A DNA stretch of 64,000 nt from Chryseobacterium senegalense. GTDB lineage: Bacteria; Bacteroidota; Bacteroidia; Flavobacteriales; Weeksellaceae. Shown here piece by piece: positions 15,484 through 22,717 of this stretch. Each line of letters opens with the position of its first letter. Positions within the stretch are counted from its first letter, which is position 1. A model generated the notes under the pieces. The model was given only the letters and a program-made list of their open reading frames with translations. It was not told where the DNA came from and did not search any database. Position numbers and translations under genes: made by a program. The stretch lies in NCBI GenBank assembly GCA_001403755.1, contig CYUH01000015.1, forward strand, positions 102,589-166,588, read 5' to 3'.

Positions 15484-15751
15484 AAATCTGAATTTAGTCA
15501 GCAGAATCACTTCCCCTACTCCAAAATGGTTTAGAATAGTACGGAATATCGGGCTTAGCTTAACCGCCGTAGGCGGTGCGTTGATTGCTGCTCCGGTAGA
15601 TTTGCCCGGTGCTTTAGTTACTTTAGGAGGTTATTTGCTTTTAGGTGGAACCATCATTGGCGCGGTAAGTCAGACCGCTATCAGCTCGGAAGAATACGGC
15701 GAAAATTCCGAAAAAATGCCTAGAAAAATAAATGAAAAACCTGATCAATAG
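15473..15751 (+). CDS. Small hydrophobic protein, two membrane segments
   Basis: 92 residues. Two hydrophobic segments (IVRNIGLSLTAVGGALIAAP and LVTLGGYLLLGGTIIGAVSQ) separated by a short DLPGA turn form a helical hairpin typical of class II holins or similar pore formers. The tail is charged. It overlaps the preceding gene by 11 bp. No known family recognised. Confidence 0.65.
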   Translation: MKNRNLNLVSRITSPTPKWFRIVRNIGLSLTAVGGALIAAPVDLPGALVTLGGYLLLGGTIIGAVSQTAISSEEYGENSEKMPRKINEKPDQ

Positions 15752-15954
15752 GCATAAAAACGGAAAGCAAGAATCAATTTTTATGGCAAATTATATCACT
15801 GGCCTGGCGTTAAGACAGGCCTTTATTATGCTTTTTTATCAGCTTGCATAGAATTGCACTCATTTGTTAAAAGAGGTGAAATATGTATGCTTTAACCTGC
15901 TGATATGGGTGAAATAAATGGCACTCGAAAAAGTCGGGGGAAAAGGTTTGGAAT

Positions 15955-16032
15955 AGTCCGGGTGGTAGCCCGGTAAGGCGTAAGCTGATGACTGCGGAAT
16001 GAGGATGCGAAGCGACGAAAAAGCAGTCCAGG
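15955..16032. repeat. Structured repeat type R1, copy 1
   Basis: GTCCGGG-TGGTAG-CCCGG hairpin followed by GACTGC ... GCAGTC, enclosing GGAATGAGGATGCGAAGCGA. The second copy at 16175-16248 keeps the same layout with small changes. Confidence 0.6.
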
Positions 16033-16174
16033 AGTGTGATTATTTTTTGGAAGTTGGGGGTTGTGAATAGGGAAAAAATAGAACCGTCAGGATTGGCAAG
16101 CGTTGCAGAAGCTGCAGCCAAAGAGTGCAAAACCGGAACGGAAATGCACTTCCAAAGTGCGAACCGTCAGGGAG

Positions 16175-16248
16175 CGTCCGGGCGGTAGCCCGCAAAAACG
16201 GTAAGTAGTAACTGCGGAATGAGGACGCGAAGCGACGAAAGAGCAGTC
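16175..16248. repeat. Structured repeat type R1, copy 2
   Basis: GTCCGGG-CGGTAG-CCCG hairpin followed by ACTGC ... GCAGT, enclosing GGAATGAGGACGCGAAGCGA. About 85 percent alike to copy 1 by eye; the T in each conserved core and the stems are kept. Confidence 0.6.
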
Positions 16249-16295
16249 AGGAACGATTTTTTTTTGAAGTGTGTTTTTTCGCGGAAAGTCAAAAA

Positions 16296-16319
16296 AGAAA
16301 TTCCCCGAAGGGAATTTCT
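16296..16319 (-). terminator. Terminator downstream of the 113-residue gene
   Basis: AGAAATTCCC-CGAA-GGGAATTTCT, perfect 10-bp stem; on the minus strand it is followed by a T run. Confidence 0.85.
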
Positions 16320-16336
16320 AAAATGAACAAAAAACT

Positions 16337-16678
16337 TTAAACTTTGATGGCAAACTGATATACATCATCAAGCTTATCAAAACAACAAACTGAAAGTTGC
16401 TTTTGAAGTTCCCATTCATTGGGCAGGATTTCCAACAAATCGAATTTCTTTGTTGTCAGATCATACACATCACATTCTTCCTGGACGATTCGCAAGAATA
16501 CCTTTGAAAAAAGGGTGCTTTCATTGATAAGCAAAGTTTTGAAATCCTGATAAGTGCAGAACATTTCAACGGTTTCGCAAAAATTAATTTGGTCATAGTG
16601 TAGAACAATGGTTCCGGTTAATGTTACTTCATCGTCAACGACGGTAACAGAACGAAGGCTAACAAAATTTGTTTTCAT
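16337..16678 (-). CDS. Hypothetical island protein (113 aa)
   Basis: 113 residues starting MKTNFVSLRSVTVVDDEVTL. Alternating hydrophobic and polar residues in the first half (TGTIVLHYDQINFCETVEMF) suggest a beta-rich domain; several Cys but no metal-binding spacing. Downstream of the 141-residue gene with a 20-bp gap, so probably one operon. Flanked on both sides by structured non-coding repeats. Family not recognised. Confidence 0.65.
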   Translation of the reverse strand: MKTNFVSLRSVTVVDDEVTLTGTIVLHYDQINFCETVEMFCTYQDFKTLLINESTLFSKVFLRIVQEECDVYDLTTKKFDLLEILPNEWELQKQLSVCCFDKLDDVYQFAIKV

Positions 16679-16698
16679 AATATAAAAAAATTAAGGGT

Positions 16699-17124
16699 TT
16701 AGATGCTGAAATAGTATTTTCGGACAAGGGCATCACGGAGTTCGGAAACTTTCTTCGATTGCGCTAAAAGATTCTGCTCCAATTGCCATGTTTCTTTGAT
16801 TTTTTTGGTCATTTCCGGCATGGTACAGGCTTTTTCAAAAGCTGGTTGAATGAAATTCCGCATCAGGGTTTTCAAGTCGCAAAGCCGAAGCATATCGATA
16901 ACAGAACCGCAAAGGTGTGAGTGGAAAAAACCATTCTTCCAAAGTGCGTAAAAGGTCCAGTAATAGGTTTCGAGTTCTTCATCATCATTGACATAGATAA
17001 TGTGACAATTCGGGCATGGTTCCAACATTGGTTTACCTGCGTTTCTTCCTCTAGAAAGGATAAAAAGTGCCATTTCCGGGGCTGAGCTGTGCACTGAGTA
17101 GGTGCGTACTTTGTGTTTAAGCAT
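16699..17124 (-). CDS. Hypothetical island protein with CxxC/HxHxC motifs
   Basis: 141 residues starting MLKHKVRTYSVHSSAPEMAL. A possible zinc site is formed by CPNCHIIY and HSHLCGSV; the C-terminal half is helical (TKKIKETWQLEQNLLAQSKK). The appearance recalls small DUF families found in Bacteroidota islands (possibly DUF6943), but I cannot confirm that. First gene of a two-gene minus-strand unit whose leader contains the interleaved inverted repeats at 17187-17320. Confidence 0.65.
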   Translation of the reverse strand: MLKHKVRTYSVHSSAPEMALFILSRGRNAGKPMLEPCPNCHIIYVNDDEELETYYWTFYALWKNGFFHSHLCGSVIDMLRLCDLKTLMRNFIQPAFEKACTMPEMTKKIKETWQLEQNLLAQSKKVSELRDALVRKYYFSI

Positions 17125-17186
17125 AACTTGGGTTTAAAAATTTATGCTTCGCCGAAAATTATTTAAAAGAAAAAAAGGAAAAAAAG

Positions 17187-17320
17187 AAAGCCCTCAACCC
17201 ACGAAAAAGAAAAATGGGATGCAATATTTTTTTTGAAAAAAGATAGACGTATTCATTTTTCACGGCTATCTTTTTTCAAAAAAACCCGTAGGGCTTGATA
17301 TTGTCAGCCCATTTTTCTTT
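17187..17320. ncRNA. Interleaved inverted repeats, possible pseudoknotted RNA
   Basis: Three exact complementary pairs: A 17188-17194 with 17290-17296 (AAGCCCT/AGGGCTT), B 17206-17218 with 17308-17320 (AAAGAAAAATGGG and complement, 13 bp), and C 17228-17246 with 17266-17284 (19 bp perfect hairpin). Order A-B-C-C'-A'-B' means A and B pairs cross, the topology of a pseudoknot enclosing a hairpin. On the minus strand it lies upstream of the 141-residue gene. Nothing shows it is transcribed. Confidence 0.5.
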
Positions 17321-17543
17321 GTTCATAAATTTGCTATCTTTTTTTTTTATTTTTTCTGTGATCGAGTCTTCGGTATCAGACCATTATCCTTTCGTAAAAT
17401 GCCTAATTCTTAATTCGGGAACGAGTATTTCGGAAATGGAAAGTCAGGAAAAGGAATAGTCAAAAAAGTGTAAATATTGCTTATAATCAACCATAAAAGA
17501 CAATGAATGCCTACCCTCAAAAGGATGGCATGAAATGGAAAAG

Positions 17544-17687
17544 ACAGCTGTATGGAGGTAATCCAGGACAAACAATCAACAATCAGAACCTGGAATACCG
17601 GAATACTGCTGTGCGCGGTGCCGAATGCGGATAAACTGCCACTAAAATTTTCTTCCAAAAAAAAACAGTTTATCGGCAATCGGTACA
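17544..17687. repeat. Two-hairpin structured unit R2, copy 1
   Basis: Hairpin 1 (17544-17612): ACAGC-t-GTAT-GGA-GGTA-a-TCCAGG with CCTGGA-a-TACC-GGA-ATAC-t-GCTGT. Hairpin 2 (17617-17687): GTGCCGA and GATAAACTG pair with CAGTTTATC and TCGGTAC. Conserved linker GCGC between them. Confidence 0.75.
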
Positions 17688-17796
17688 TGGGAACCGGTTG
17701 GAAAAGAAATCTTCGAAAGAGGAAATTCAATGCTTGATAAACACCATAAATGACTAAGAAATACGACACTCAAAGCGTTGGAAAGGATTGGAAAAG

Positions 17797-17941
17797 ACAG
17801 CGGTATGGAGGTATACCAAAACCAAAATTAATCAACAAGAACTTGGTATACCGGAATACTGCTGTGCGCGATGACGGAAGCGCATAGACGGCAGGAATGA
17901 AACGGTGCTTAGCATCCGAGAAGGGAATGCCGGCTATGTGC
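17797..17941. repeat. Two-hairpin structured unit R2, copy 2
   Basis: Hairpin 1 (17797-17865) keeps the outer stem and GGA/GGA internal loop but the inner stem is GGTATACCAA with TTGGTATACC. Hairpin 2 (17880-17941): GCGCATAG-a-CGGCA with TGCCG-g-CTATGTGC. Stems changed on both arms together relative to copy 1. Confidence 0.75.
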
Positions 17942-18006
17942 TGGAGGAATAATGGAAGGAGTTGGTAAATCCCTTTCAACAAACCCTACCCTATGGAGCT
18001 GGAAAA

Positions 18007-18183
18007 ACAGCGGTATGGAGGGTGGCGGAAAAAGTGCTTGATGAATGGGGAAAGCGGGCAAAGGGAAAGCGTTGGCATAAGCATCTTTTTCGCCACCTGG
18101 AATACTGCTGTGCGCGGTGCCGAAGTGCATATACTACCACTGAACTTTCCGCTGAAAAAAAGTAGTATATGGACTGCAGGCAC
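18007..18183. repeat. Two-hairpin structured unit R2, copy 3
   Basis: Hairpin 1 (18007-18111): outer ACAGC-GTAT-GGA and GGA-ATAC-GCTGT kept, inner stem GGGTGGCG with CGCCACCT, and a longer loop holding TGCTT...AAGCA. Hairpin 2 (18117-18183): GTGCC with GGCAC and ATATACTAC with GTAGTATAT. Confidence 0.75.
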
Positions 18184-18521
18184 ATGGCTGTTTTGCAACG
18201 ATAATTTCAACTTGGGTTTTTCGATTAGGTGCGAAACTCTTCAATTAGCAATACCCGAGCGGCTGGAAAGCGATGGCTGGTGGCGGCTTCGCAGCAACCA
18301 AAGGAAAGCATTTAACATAATTTCAAATTATAGGGACAATGGTGCTGGTTTGCATGGAACGTAGCGAAGCGGAGCGGAATGCAACGTTTTTGCGGATGGC
18401 AGGTGCGTATAATTTCCATTATGTTATTTGCTGTGGCCGGGCGGGGGTTTTAATATTCTACTCTTCATCATTATTTCCGAGCAAAAAAAAATCTACCTCG
18501 ATGAGATAGACTTTCTTTTGA
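18184..18521. other. Non-coding tract right of the R2 array
   Basis: No convincing gene. It contains an imperfect palindromic stretch at about 18350-18386 (TTTGCATGGAACG...GCGGAATGCAACG with GCGAAGC in the middle) that recalls the GCGAAGCGA core of repeats R1, and a terminator-like hairpin at 18491. Confidence 0.5.
18491..18510 (-). terminator. Possible terminator below the T9SS-tailed fragment
   Basis: TCTACCTC-GAT-GAGATAGA imperfect hairpin flanked by A/T runs, 12 bp from the stop codon of the minus-strand gene fragment. Confidence 0.6.
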
Positions 18522-18986
18522 TTATTTTTTAATGATTTTGGATTGGTATTTCAATTCTCCGATGGTGATATTAACAAAGTAAAGTCCTTTTTGATAATTG
18601 CTTAAATCAATGGATGCATTATTCGCGTTTGGAAAATCTCGTTCGGTTATTAAGGTTCCGGCTACACTGTACACGGAAATTTTACCTTTAGAATTCATTA
18701 AGTTGCCATCAACTTTTAAGGAAACTAAACCATCTGTAGGATTCGGATAAAGAATGACGTTCTTTTTATTGGAAGCTATTTCAGGTACTGCAAGAATGCC
18801 CCCCGCTTCAAGATATAAATTTTGGAAAGCTTGGTAGTATTGATCAGCAATTGTTTTATCGTGAATTACTAAAGTATTTTCATCATTTCTTGTTTCAGCG
18901 GATGTACTCCAATTGTGTGAACCTAAAAGAACCAAAGGATCGGCGGAAGCATTGAAATTATCCACGACAATGAATTTATGATGCAT
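18522..18986 (-). pseudogene. 5'-truncated phospholipase-D-like protein with T9SS sorting tail
   Basis: The frame encodes 154 residues: a single PLD half-motif (MHHKFIVVDN...LLGSHNWS) at the very start, then a linker and a C-terminal type IX secretion sorting domain (NVILYPNPTDGLVSLK ... YQKGLYFVNITIGELKYQSK). Full PLD enzymes have two HKD motifs and a signal peptide; both the first half and signal are missing. The frame stays open upstream for a short way (FSRFSGAGI before MHH) but then loses similarity. An 80-bp part of its tail (18633-18712) is repeated exactly at 22284-22363. It is a remnant of a secreted nuclease or lipase-like protein. Confidence 0.8.
18633..18712. repeat. 80-bp exact repeat, copy in T9SS tail
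   Basis: Identical over 80 bp to 22284-22363. Lies inside the sorting-domain coding sequence (VDGNLMNSKGKISVYSVAGT on the minus strand). Confidence 0.9.
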
Positions 18987-19126
18987 GATTCCTGCTCCGC
19001 TGAATCGTGAAAAAAATAGAATACTGAGTGAAAAATAAAATTAAAAGTCTGAATAAATGGAATTTTCCCGACAGGGTTCAATGGAATGTTTCAGATTTTT
19101 AATTTTTAATATTATTTGTATTTACA

Positions 19127-19170
19127 AACGATTATTATTAAAATAAAGAACAGTTTTATTTATAATCGTT
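19127..19170. promoter_or_regulatory. Inverted repeat upstream of the alcohol dehydrogenase
   Basis: AACGATTAT (19127-19135) pairs with ATAATCGTT (19162-19170), and inside it AAAATAAA faces TTTTATT. It sits just before a -7 box (TATTTTTG, 19184-19191). Candidate operator or cruciform. Confidence 0.45.
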
Positions 19171-19183
19171 AAATAAGTGGCAA

Positions 19184-19191
19184 TATTTTTG
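19184..19191 (+). promoter_or_regulatory. Bacteroidota -7 box of the dehydrogenase gene
   Basis: TATTTTTG matches TAnnTTTG, 34 bp before the start codon. A clear -33 TTTG partner is not evident. Confidence 0.45.
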
Positions 19192-19224
19192 ATAGAATTA
19201 AAAATAACTTAAAAATTCAAAATT

Positions 19225-20391
19225 ATGAAAGCAGCAGTTTTTCACAGTCCCGGAAAAATAACTTGTGATACGGTAGACGATCCAAAAATTAAAGAGCCTT
19301 CTGACATAATTTTGAAAGTAACATCTACAGCAATTTGCGGAAGTGATCTGCATATGTATTCCGGAGGTATTCCTCAACCAAGACCAATGACAATGGGTCA
19401 CGAATTTATGGGAATAGTCGAAGAAATCGGTAGCGAAGTGACTAAATTAAAAGTGGGTGATCGTGTTGTTGTTCCTTTCCCAGTAGCATGTGGATCCTGT
19501 TATTTTTGTAATCACGATTTACCTGGGGCTTGCGAGCATAGTAATGAAGAAAATTATGGACCTGAAGGTGGAATAATGACCGAAAAAGGTGGTGGAATGT
19601 TTGGTTACACCGATTTGTATGGGGGTTATGATGGCGGGCAAGCACAATATGTACGAGTTCCATATGGAGACTTCGGCCCTCGAGTAGTGCCAGATAATTT
19701 AACGGATGAGCAAGCATTATTCTTAACAGATATATTTCCAACAGGGTATACCGGGGTAATGTGGGGAGAATTAAAAGGCGGTGAAACCGTAGCAATATTT
19801 GGTGCCGGACCCGTAGGAAGTATGGCCGCAAAAAGTGCTATTCTAAAAAATGCCGGGCAGGTTATTGTAGTGGATACTCAACAATATCGCTTAGACCAAA
19901 TTAAAAGATTAACTGGGTGTGAAACAATTTTGTGGAAAGATGGTAAAGAGGTAATTGAACACATACGAAGCCTAACCCATGGTCGTGGTGCAGATTTATG
20001 TATTGATGCTGTGGGATTCGAGCCAGATCGAAATCTAATAGATAGAGCTAAAGCTGTTATTAACTTAGAGAAAGGTTCAATTAAAGTGATAGAAGCTTGT
20101 ATGAGTGCAGTTCGCAGAGGCGGTAAGGTTTCCATTCTTGGAGTTTACCCCTACAATTATGATAATTTTAAAGTCGGTCAAATATTCGATAAAGGATTAA
20201 GAATACAGGCTGGACAGTGTCCCGTACATGCCATTATCGATGAATTACTAGGATATGTAAAAGATGGAAAAGTAGTCCTAGACGATATTATCACACATCG
20301 ACTGTCAATAGACGAAGTAGCTAAAGGTTATGACATCTTTGACAAAAAAGAGGATGGTTGTGTAAAGGTGGTTTTAGATCCATGGATCTAA
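19225..20391 (+). CDS. Zinc-dependent alcohol dehydrogenase (formaldehyde-dehydrogenase-like)
   Basis: 388 residues, full-length MDR family. GroES-like catalytic domain with CGSDLHMY (catalytic zinc Cys), GHEFMG (His/Glu) and structural-zinc loop CGSCYFCNHDLPGAC; the Rossmann domain has GAGPVGSMAA for NAD(P). The insertion GPEGGIMTEKGGGMFGYTDLYGG is typical of the glutathione-independent formaldehyde-dehydrogenase-like subgroup. It oxidises an alcohol or aldehyde substrate with NAD; the exact one is unknown. It stands alone with its own promoter and terminator as island cargo. Near-complete identity to a stress-associated Bacteroidota family is likely, but untested. Confidence 0.9.
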   Translation: MKAAVFHSPGKITCDTVDDPKIKEPSDIILKVTSTAICGSDLHMYSGGIPQPRPMTMGHEFMGIVEEIGSEVTKLKVGDRVVVPFPVACGSCYFCNHDLPGACEHSNEENYGPEGGIMTEKGGGMFGYTDLYGGYDGGQAQYVRVPYGDFGPRVVPDNLTDEQALFLTDIFPTGYTGVMWGELKGGETVAIFGAGPVGSMAAKSAILKNAGQVIVVDTQQYRLDQIKRLTGCETILWKDGKEVIEHIRSLTHGRGADLCIDAVGFEPDRNLIDRAKAVINLEKGSIKVIEACMSAVRRGGKVSILGVYPYNYDNFKVGQIFDKGLRIQAGQCPVHAIIDELLGYVKDGKVVLDDIITHRLSIDEVAKGYDIFDKKEDGCVKVVLDPWI

Positions 20392-20406
20392 ATAAAAAAT
20401 AATTAA

Positions 20407-20437
20407 GAAAAGCCTTGCTAAAAGCAGGGCTTTTCTT
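20407..20437 (+). terminator. Terminator of the dehydrogenase gene
   Basis: AAAAGCC-T-TGC-TAAAA-GCA-G-GGCTTTT, stem with one mismatch, ending in T-rich sequence. Confidence 0.8.
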
Positions 20438-20491
20438 ATACGCGATATCAAATAGAAGAGAATTATTGCTCCAATTTATATAAATCAGTCA

Positions 20492-20697
20492 TTAAAATCT
20501 AACGCCTTTAATTTTAGTAAGATATTCTATTTTATCCTGTACTACTTCTTTCGTAAGATCTCTATGTTGTAAAGGAAATAAACTTGATTTAGAAAACTAA
20601 AAATTTCTTTATCTACCATTGCAGATAAATAAACGAATAACTCCGTACGATTAGGATCGTCAAAATACTCTTCATCAAAATTTACAACAGGGCACAT
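20492..20697 (-). pseudogene. Truncated, frameshifted copy of the SRAP-partner protein
   Basis: Minus-strand translation gives CPVVNFDEEYFDDPNRTELF, then VYLSAMVDKEIFSFL, and after a frameshift LTKEVVQDKIEYLTKIKGVRF. It matches the C-terminus of the intact gene at 23350-23967 (VSFDEDYFDDPDKRDLYVYL ... VKGVRF). The N-terminal two thirds are absent and the frame is broken near 20560. It shows that a second SRAP-type locus once existed here. Confidence 0.75.
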
Positions 20698-21057
20698 AAT
20701 CGAAATTAAAAAGTAAAATGTAAGCTGTATTGCCTGTTAATATATAAAGTGTTTTTAGGGGTATAATTAAAATTACTCCGGCAGCCTTTCTAATTAAAAT
20801 TAATTTAAAAAAAGTGAAAATAGAGGAAAACGCTTTTTTCATAAAATTTATTTAACGGAGTAAGTATCCTTGCTATTTATTATAACTAAAAAATAGGATA
20901 TACTACCATCTAGTAATTTACTCCTAAATACAAATTTTTTACCAATAATTCTTTTTTTTCATTTTAATCTTATTAATCTTAATATAAATTTAACAGATTT
21001 TATAATTTGATGGCATACTCATTGGTTCCTTATAGATAACCAAAAAAATAAAATATT
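20698..21057. other. AT-rich intergenic region
   Basis: 360 bp, very AT-rich, no reading frame supported. Presumably holds the promoter of the DUF2383 gene (AT-rich run ATTTAACAGATTTTATAATTTG at its end contains TATAATTTG, a TAnnTTTG-like -7 box at about 21000). Confidence 0.4.
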
Positions 21058-21507
21058 ATGAACAATCCAACAGTATCAACATTGAACGATCTTTTACAAA
21101 TCACAAATGATAGAATTGAAGGTTTCAACAAAGTTGAAGATAAGGTGTGGGAAAAATATCCTAATCTTAAATCAGATTATACCAATATGGTTGATCAGTC
21201 GCAAAAAATGAGACTAGAACTGAAGAGTTTAATCTCTGAAAGAAATGGAGATCCAGATGATTCAACTACCGTAGCAGGAGGGCTACACCGTACTTGGATT
21301 GATGTGAAAAATGCTTTTTCAAGCGATAATGCAGAATCAACTTTAGAAAATGTTACCTTCGGCGAAAATGCAGCTATTGAAGCTTACGAAAAGGCTTTGG
21401 ACAGCGGTGATTTATGCCCTGAAAGTTCGAGAGTAGTTCAGGATCAACTTCACAGTTTAAAAGCATCTTATGAGAAATTTAAAAACTTAGAAAATCGACA
21501 CGACTAA
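21058..21507 (+). CDS. PA2169-type four-helix-bundle protein (DUF2383)
   Basis: 149 residues. Helical throughout; the opening STLNDLLQITNDRIEGFNKV and later HRTWIDVKNAFSSDN and ENAAIEAYEKALDSGDLCPE match the PA2169/DUF2383 ferritin-like family, whose members carry a four-helix bundle and often respond to stress. Metal binding and function are not established. It follows the dehydrogenase region and ends with a terminator; perhaps a stress-response pair, but that is inference. Confidence 0.8.
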   Translation: MNNPTVSTLNDLLQITNDRIEGFNKVEDKVWEKYPNLKSDYTNMVDQSQKMRLELKSLISERNGDPDDSTTVAGGLHRTWIDVKNAFSSDNAESTLENVTFGENAAIEAYEKALDSGDLCPESSRVVQDQLHSLKASYEKFKNLENRHD

Positions 21508-21542
21508 CGAATCTGATTTTTATTCTTTCACCTATTATTTAA

Positions 21543-21573
21543 AAAGCCGTCCTATTCTACTGGGACGGCTTTA
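21543..21573 (+). terminator. Terminator of the DUF2383 gene
   Basis: AAAGCCGTCC ... GGGACGGCTTT, 9-10 bp stem with a T-rich tail. Confidence 0.88.
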
Positions 21574-21622
21574 TTATGACTAAAAACTTTCAACTTGTGT
21601 AGTTCACAATATAAAAATTTAT

Positions 21623-21778
21623 TTATTTTTTAACAGGTTGCTGTTCTCCGGTAGGCAAGTCTTGAAACAACTCAGGGAAAAAGGAAAGTAATATAAAATA
21701 AGAAATAATTGCAATAACTATTGCTGCAATTCCGATAAGGACAATTGATGCAGGTTTGTTTTTTTTCGATGGTTCCAT
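21623..21778 (-). CDS. Small single-span membrane protein
   Basis: 51 residues, MEPSKKNKPASIVLIGIAAI and a hydrophobic helix of about 23 residues (IVLIGIAAIVIAIISYFILL), then a short polar tail FPELFQDLPTGEQQPVKK. The basic N-terminus places it cytoplasmic. Faces the DUF2383 gene tail-to-tail. Function unknown. Confidence 0.6.
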   Translation of the reverse strand: MEPSKKNKPASIVLIGIAAIVIAIISYFILLSFFPELFQDLPTGEQQPVKK

Positions 21779-22089
21779 AATTTCTTGTTTTAATGTTTGC
21801 TTTTTTAATACAATTTTTAGACCATCAACCTAGTCTGTCCTCAAATATTTTGTTATGCGTAATAATAAATTTAGCTGTCTTTTTGGAAGTTTTTGTACTG
21901 GCATGAGCCATCGAGTTATAAGTTTGATACTCCACTCCTACTTTTTGGATTATAATGGGATAATTCGTAACGAGTCGTAATAATGTTTACTGTCTTTTGG
22001 TTTCAATAACTCCTAAATAAAAGAATGATCTATTTCTAGGAAGTCTAAAGCAAGCCCGAATACTTTGTCAAAGTTAAGAACAATGTCAA
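21779..22089. other. Intergenic region without recognisable gene
   Basis: About 310 bp, nothing identified except possible promoter of the small membrane protein. Its right border is where similarity to the island left end begins. Confidence 0.4.
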
Positions 22090-22156
22090 GAGATGCCCTA
22101 AAATGGGTACTTTGCTTACACACTTACTTTTTGTGGTTCAACATAGGTATAACAAA
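22090..22156. repeat. Degraded copy of the island left-end sequence
   Basis: GAGATGCCCTAAAATGGGTA and following bases align with 13139 onward (GAGATGCCTTTAAATAGGGTA), including the CAACATAGGTATAAC stretch corresponding to the tandem repeats at 13183. Just upstream TAAGAAC also aligns with 13124-13130. It suggests a second, older island end. Confidence 0.6.
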
Positions 22157-22283
22157 TCAAAAAACGCCTGTAAATGCATAGATTCCTCTCTTTTGCATTT
22201 TAGCAAAGTTACTGATTTGCTGAAAGTAATGCAAATGACTGCAAAAATAGTTATTAGCAGATTTTGCCCATCCGTTTTCAATT
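22157..22283 (-). pseudogene. C-terminal remnant of an SNase-type nuclease
   Basis: Minus-strand translation ENGWAKSANNYFCSHLHYF then QQISNFAKMQKRGIYAFTGVF, ending in TGA; homologous to the last 40 residues of the intact nuclease at 13206-13763 (QNGWAKASNSYFCTLLPNF ... KKGIYSY). Upstream it is cut and joined to the 80-bp T9SS fragment. Confidence 0.8.
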
Positions 22284-22363
22284 AAAATCTCGTTCGGTTA
22301 TTAAGGTTCCGGCTACACTGTACACGGAAATTTTACCTTTAGAATTCATTAAGTTGCCATCAA
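22284..22363. repeat. 80-bp exact repeat, second copy
   Basis: Identical to 18633-18712. Here it bridges the SNase remnant and a truncated secreted-protein gene, out of frame with both, so it is a recombination scar rather than part of a gene. Confidence 0.9.
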
Positions 22364-22599
22364 ATAATAAAATCTGAAAGGATGTAAGTATTAGCCTTAT
22401 TGCTATCAGCAATAAAATGTTTTTCTGTATAGGATTTTGAATCAAAGGCACTGAAAGTGACGCTTTTATCAAATGAAATTTCAATACTATTTGGATAGTA
22501 AGTAACTGAATAATCCTTTTCTTTTATGGTAGTTTGGGAGTAAACTATGGAAGAAAACAGCGAGAAAATGAAAATGTATAGTGTAGATTTTGGATTCAT
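22360..22599 (-). pseudogene. Truncated secreted protein
   Basis: 79 residues: signal peptide MNPKSTLYIFIFSLFSSIVY followed by SQTTIKEKDYSVTYYPNSIE and about 40 more residues before the frame ends at the junction with the 80-bp repeat. Likely the 5' end of a longer exported protein whose remainder is lost. Confidence 0.6.
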
Positions 22600-22717
22600 A
22601 ACGAATTAATTTAGAGGTTAAAGAATAGAATATTCAAAGGTAAGATGAACTTTAATATCAAACCAATACAAGTATGGTATATTTTTTAATACTTTTGAAA
22701 TGCTAAATAACGCAAAT

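Larger units (their letters stand above)
15752..16336. other. Non-coding tract with structured repeats
   Basis: About 585 bp without a convincing gene. It holds a pair of related structured repeats (15955-16032 and 16175-16248), the duplicated phrase GAACCGTCAG (16081 and 16161), and the terminator at 16296. Base composition is richer in G than the surrounding genes. Confidence 0.6.

Noticed and set aside
17410..17769. Frame of about 119 codons and several smaller ones in the R2 array
   Set aside because: They recur in different frames and strands because of the repeated hairpins, with no conserved codon pattern; pairing explains the sequence better.
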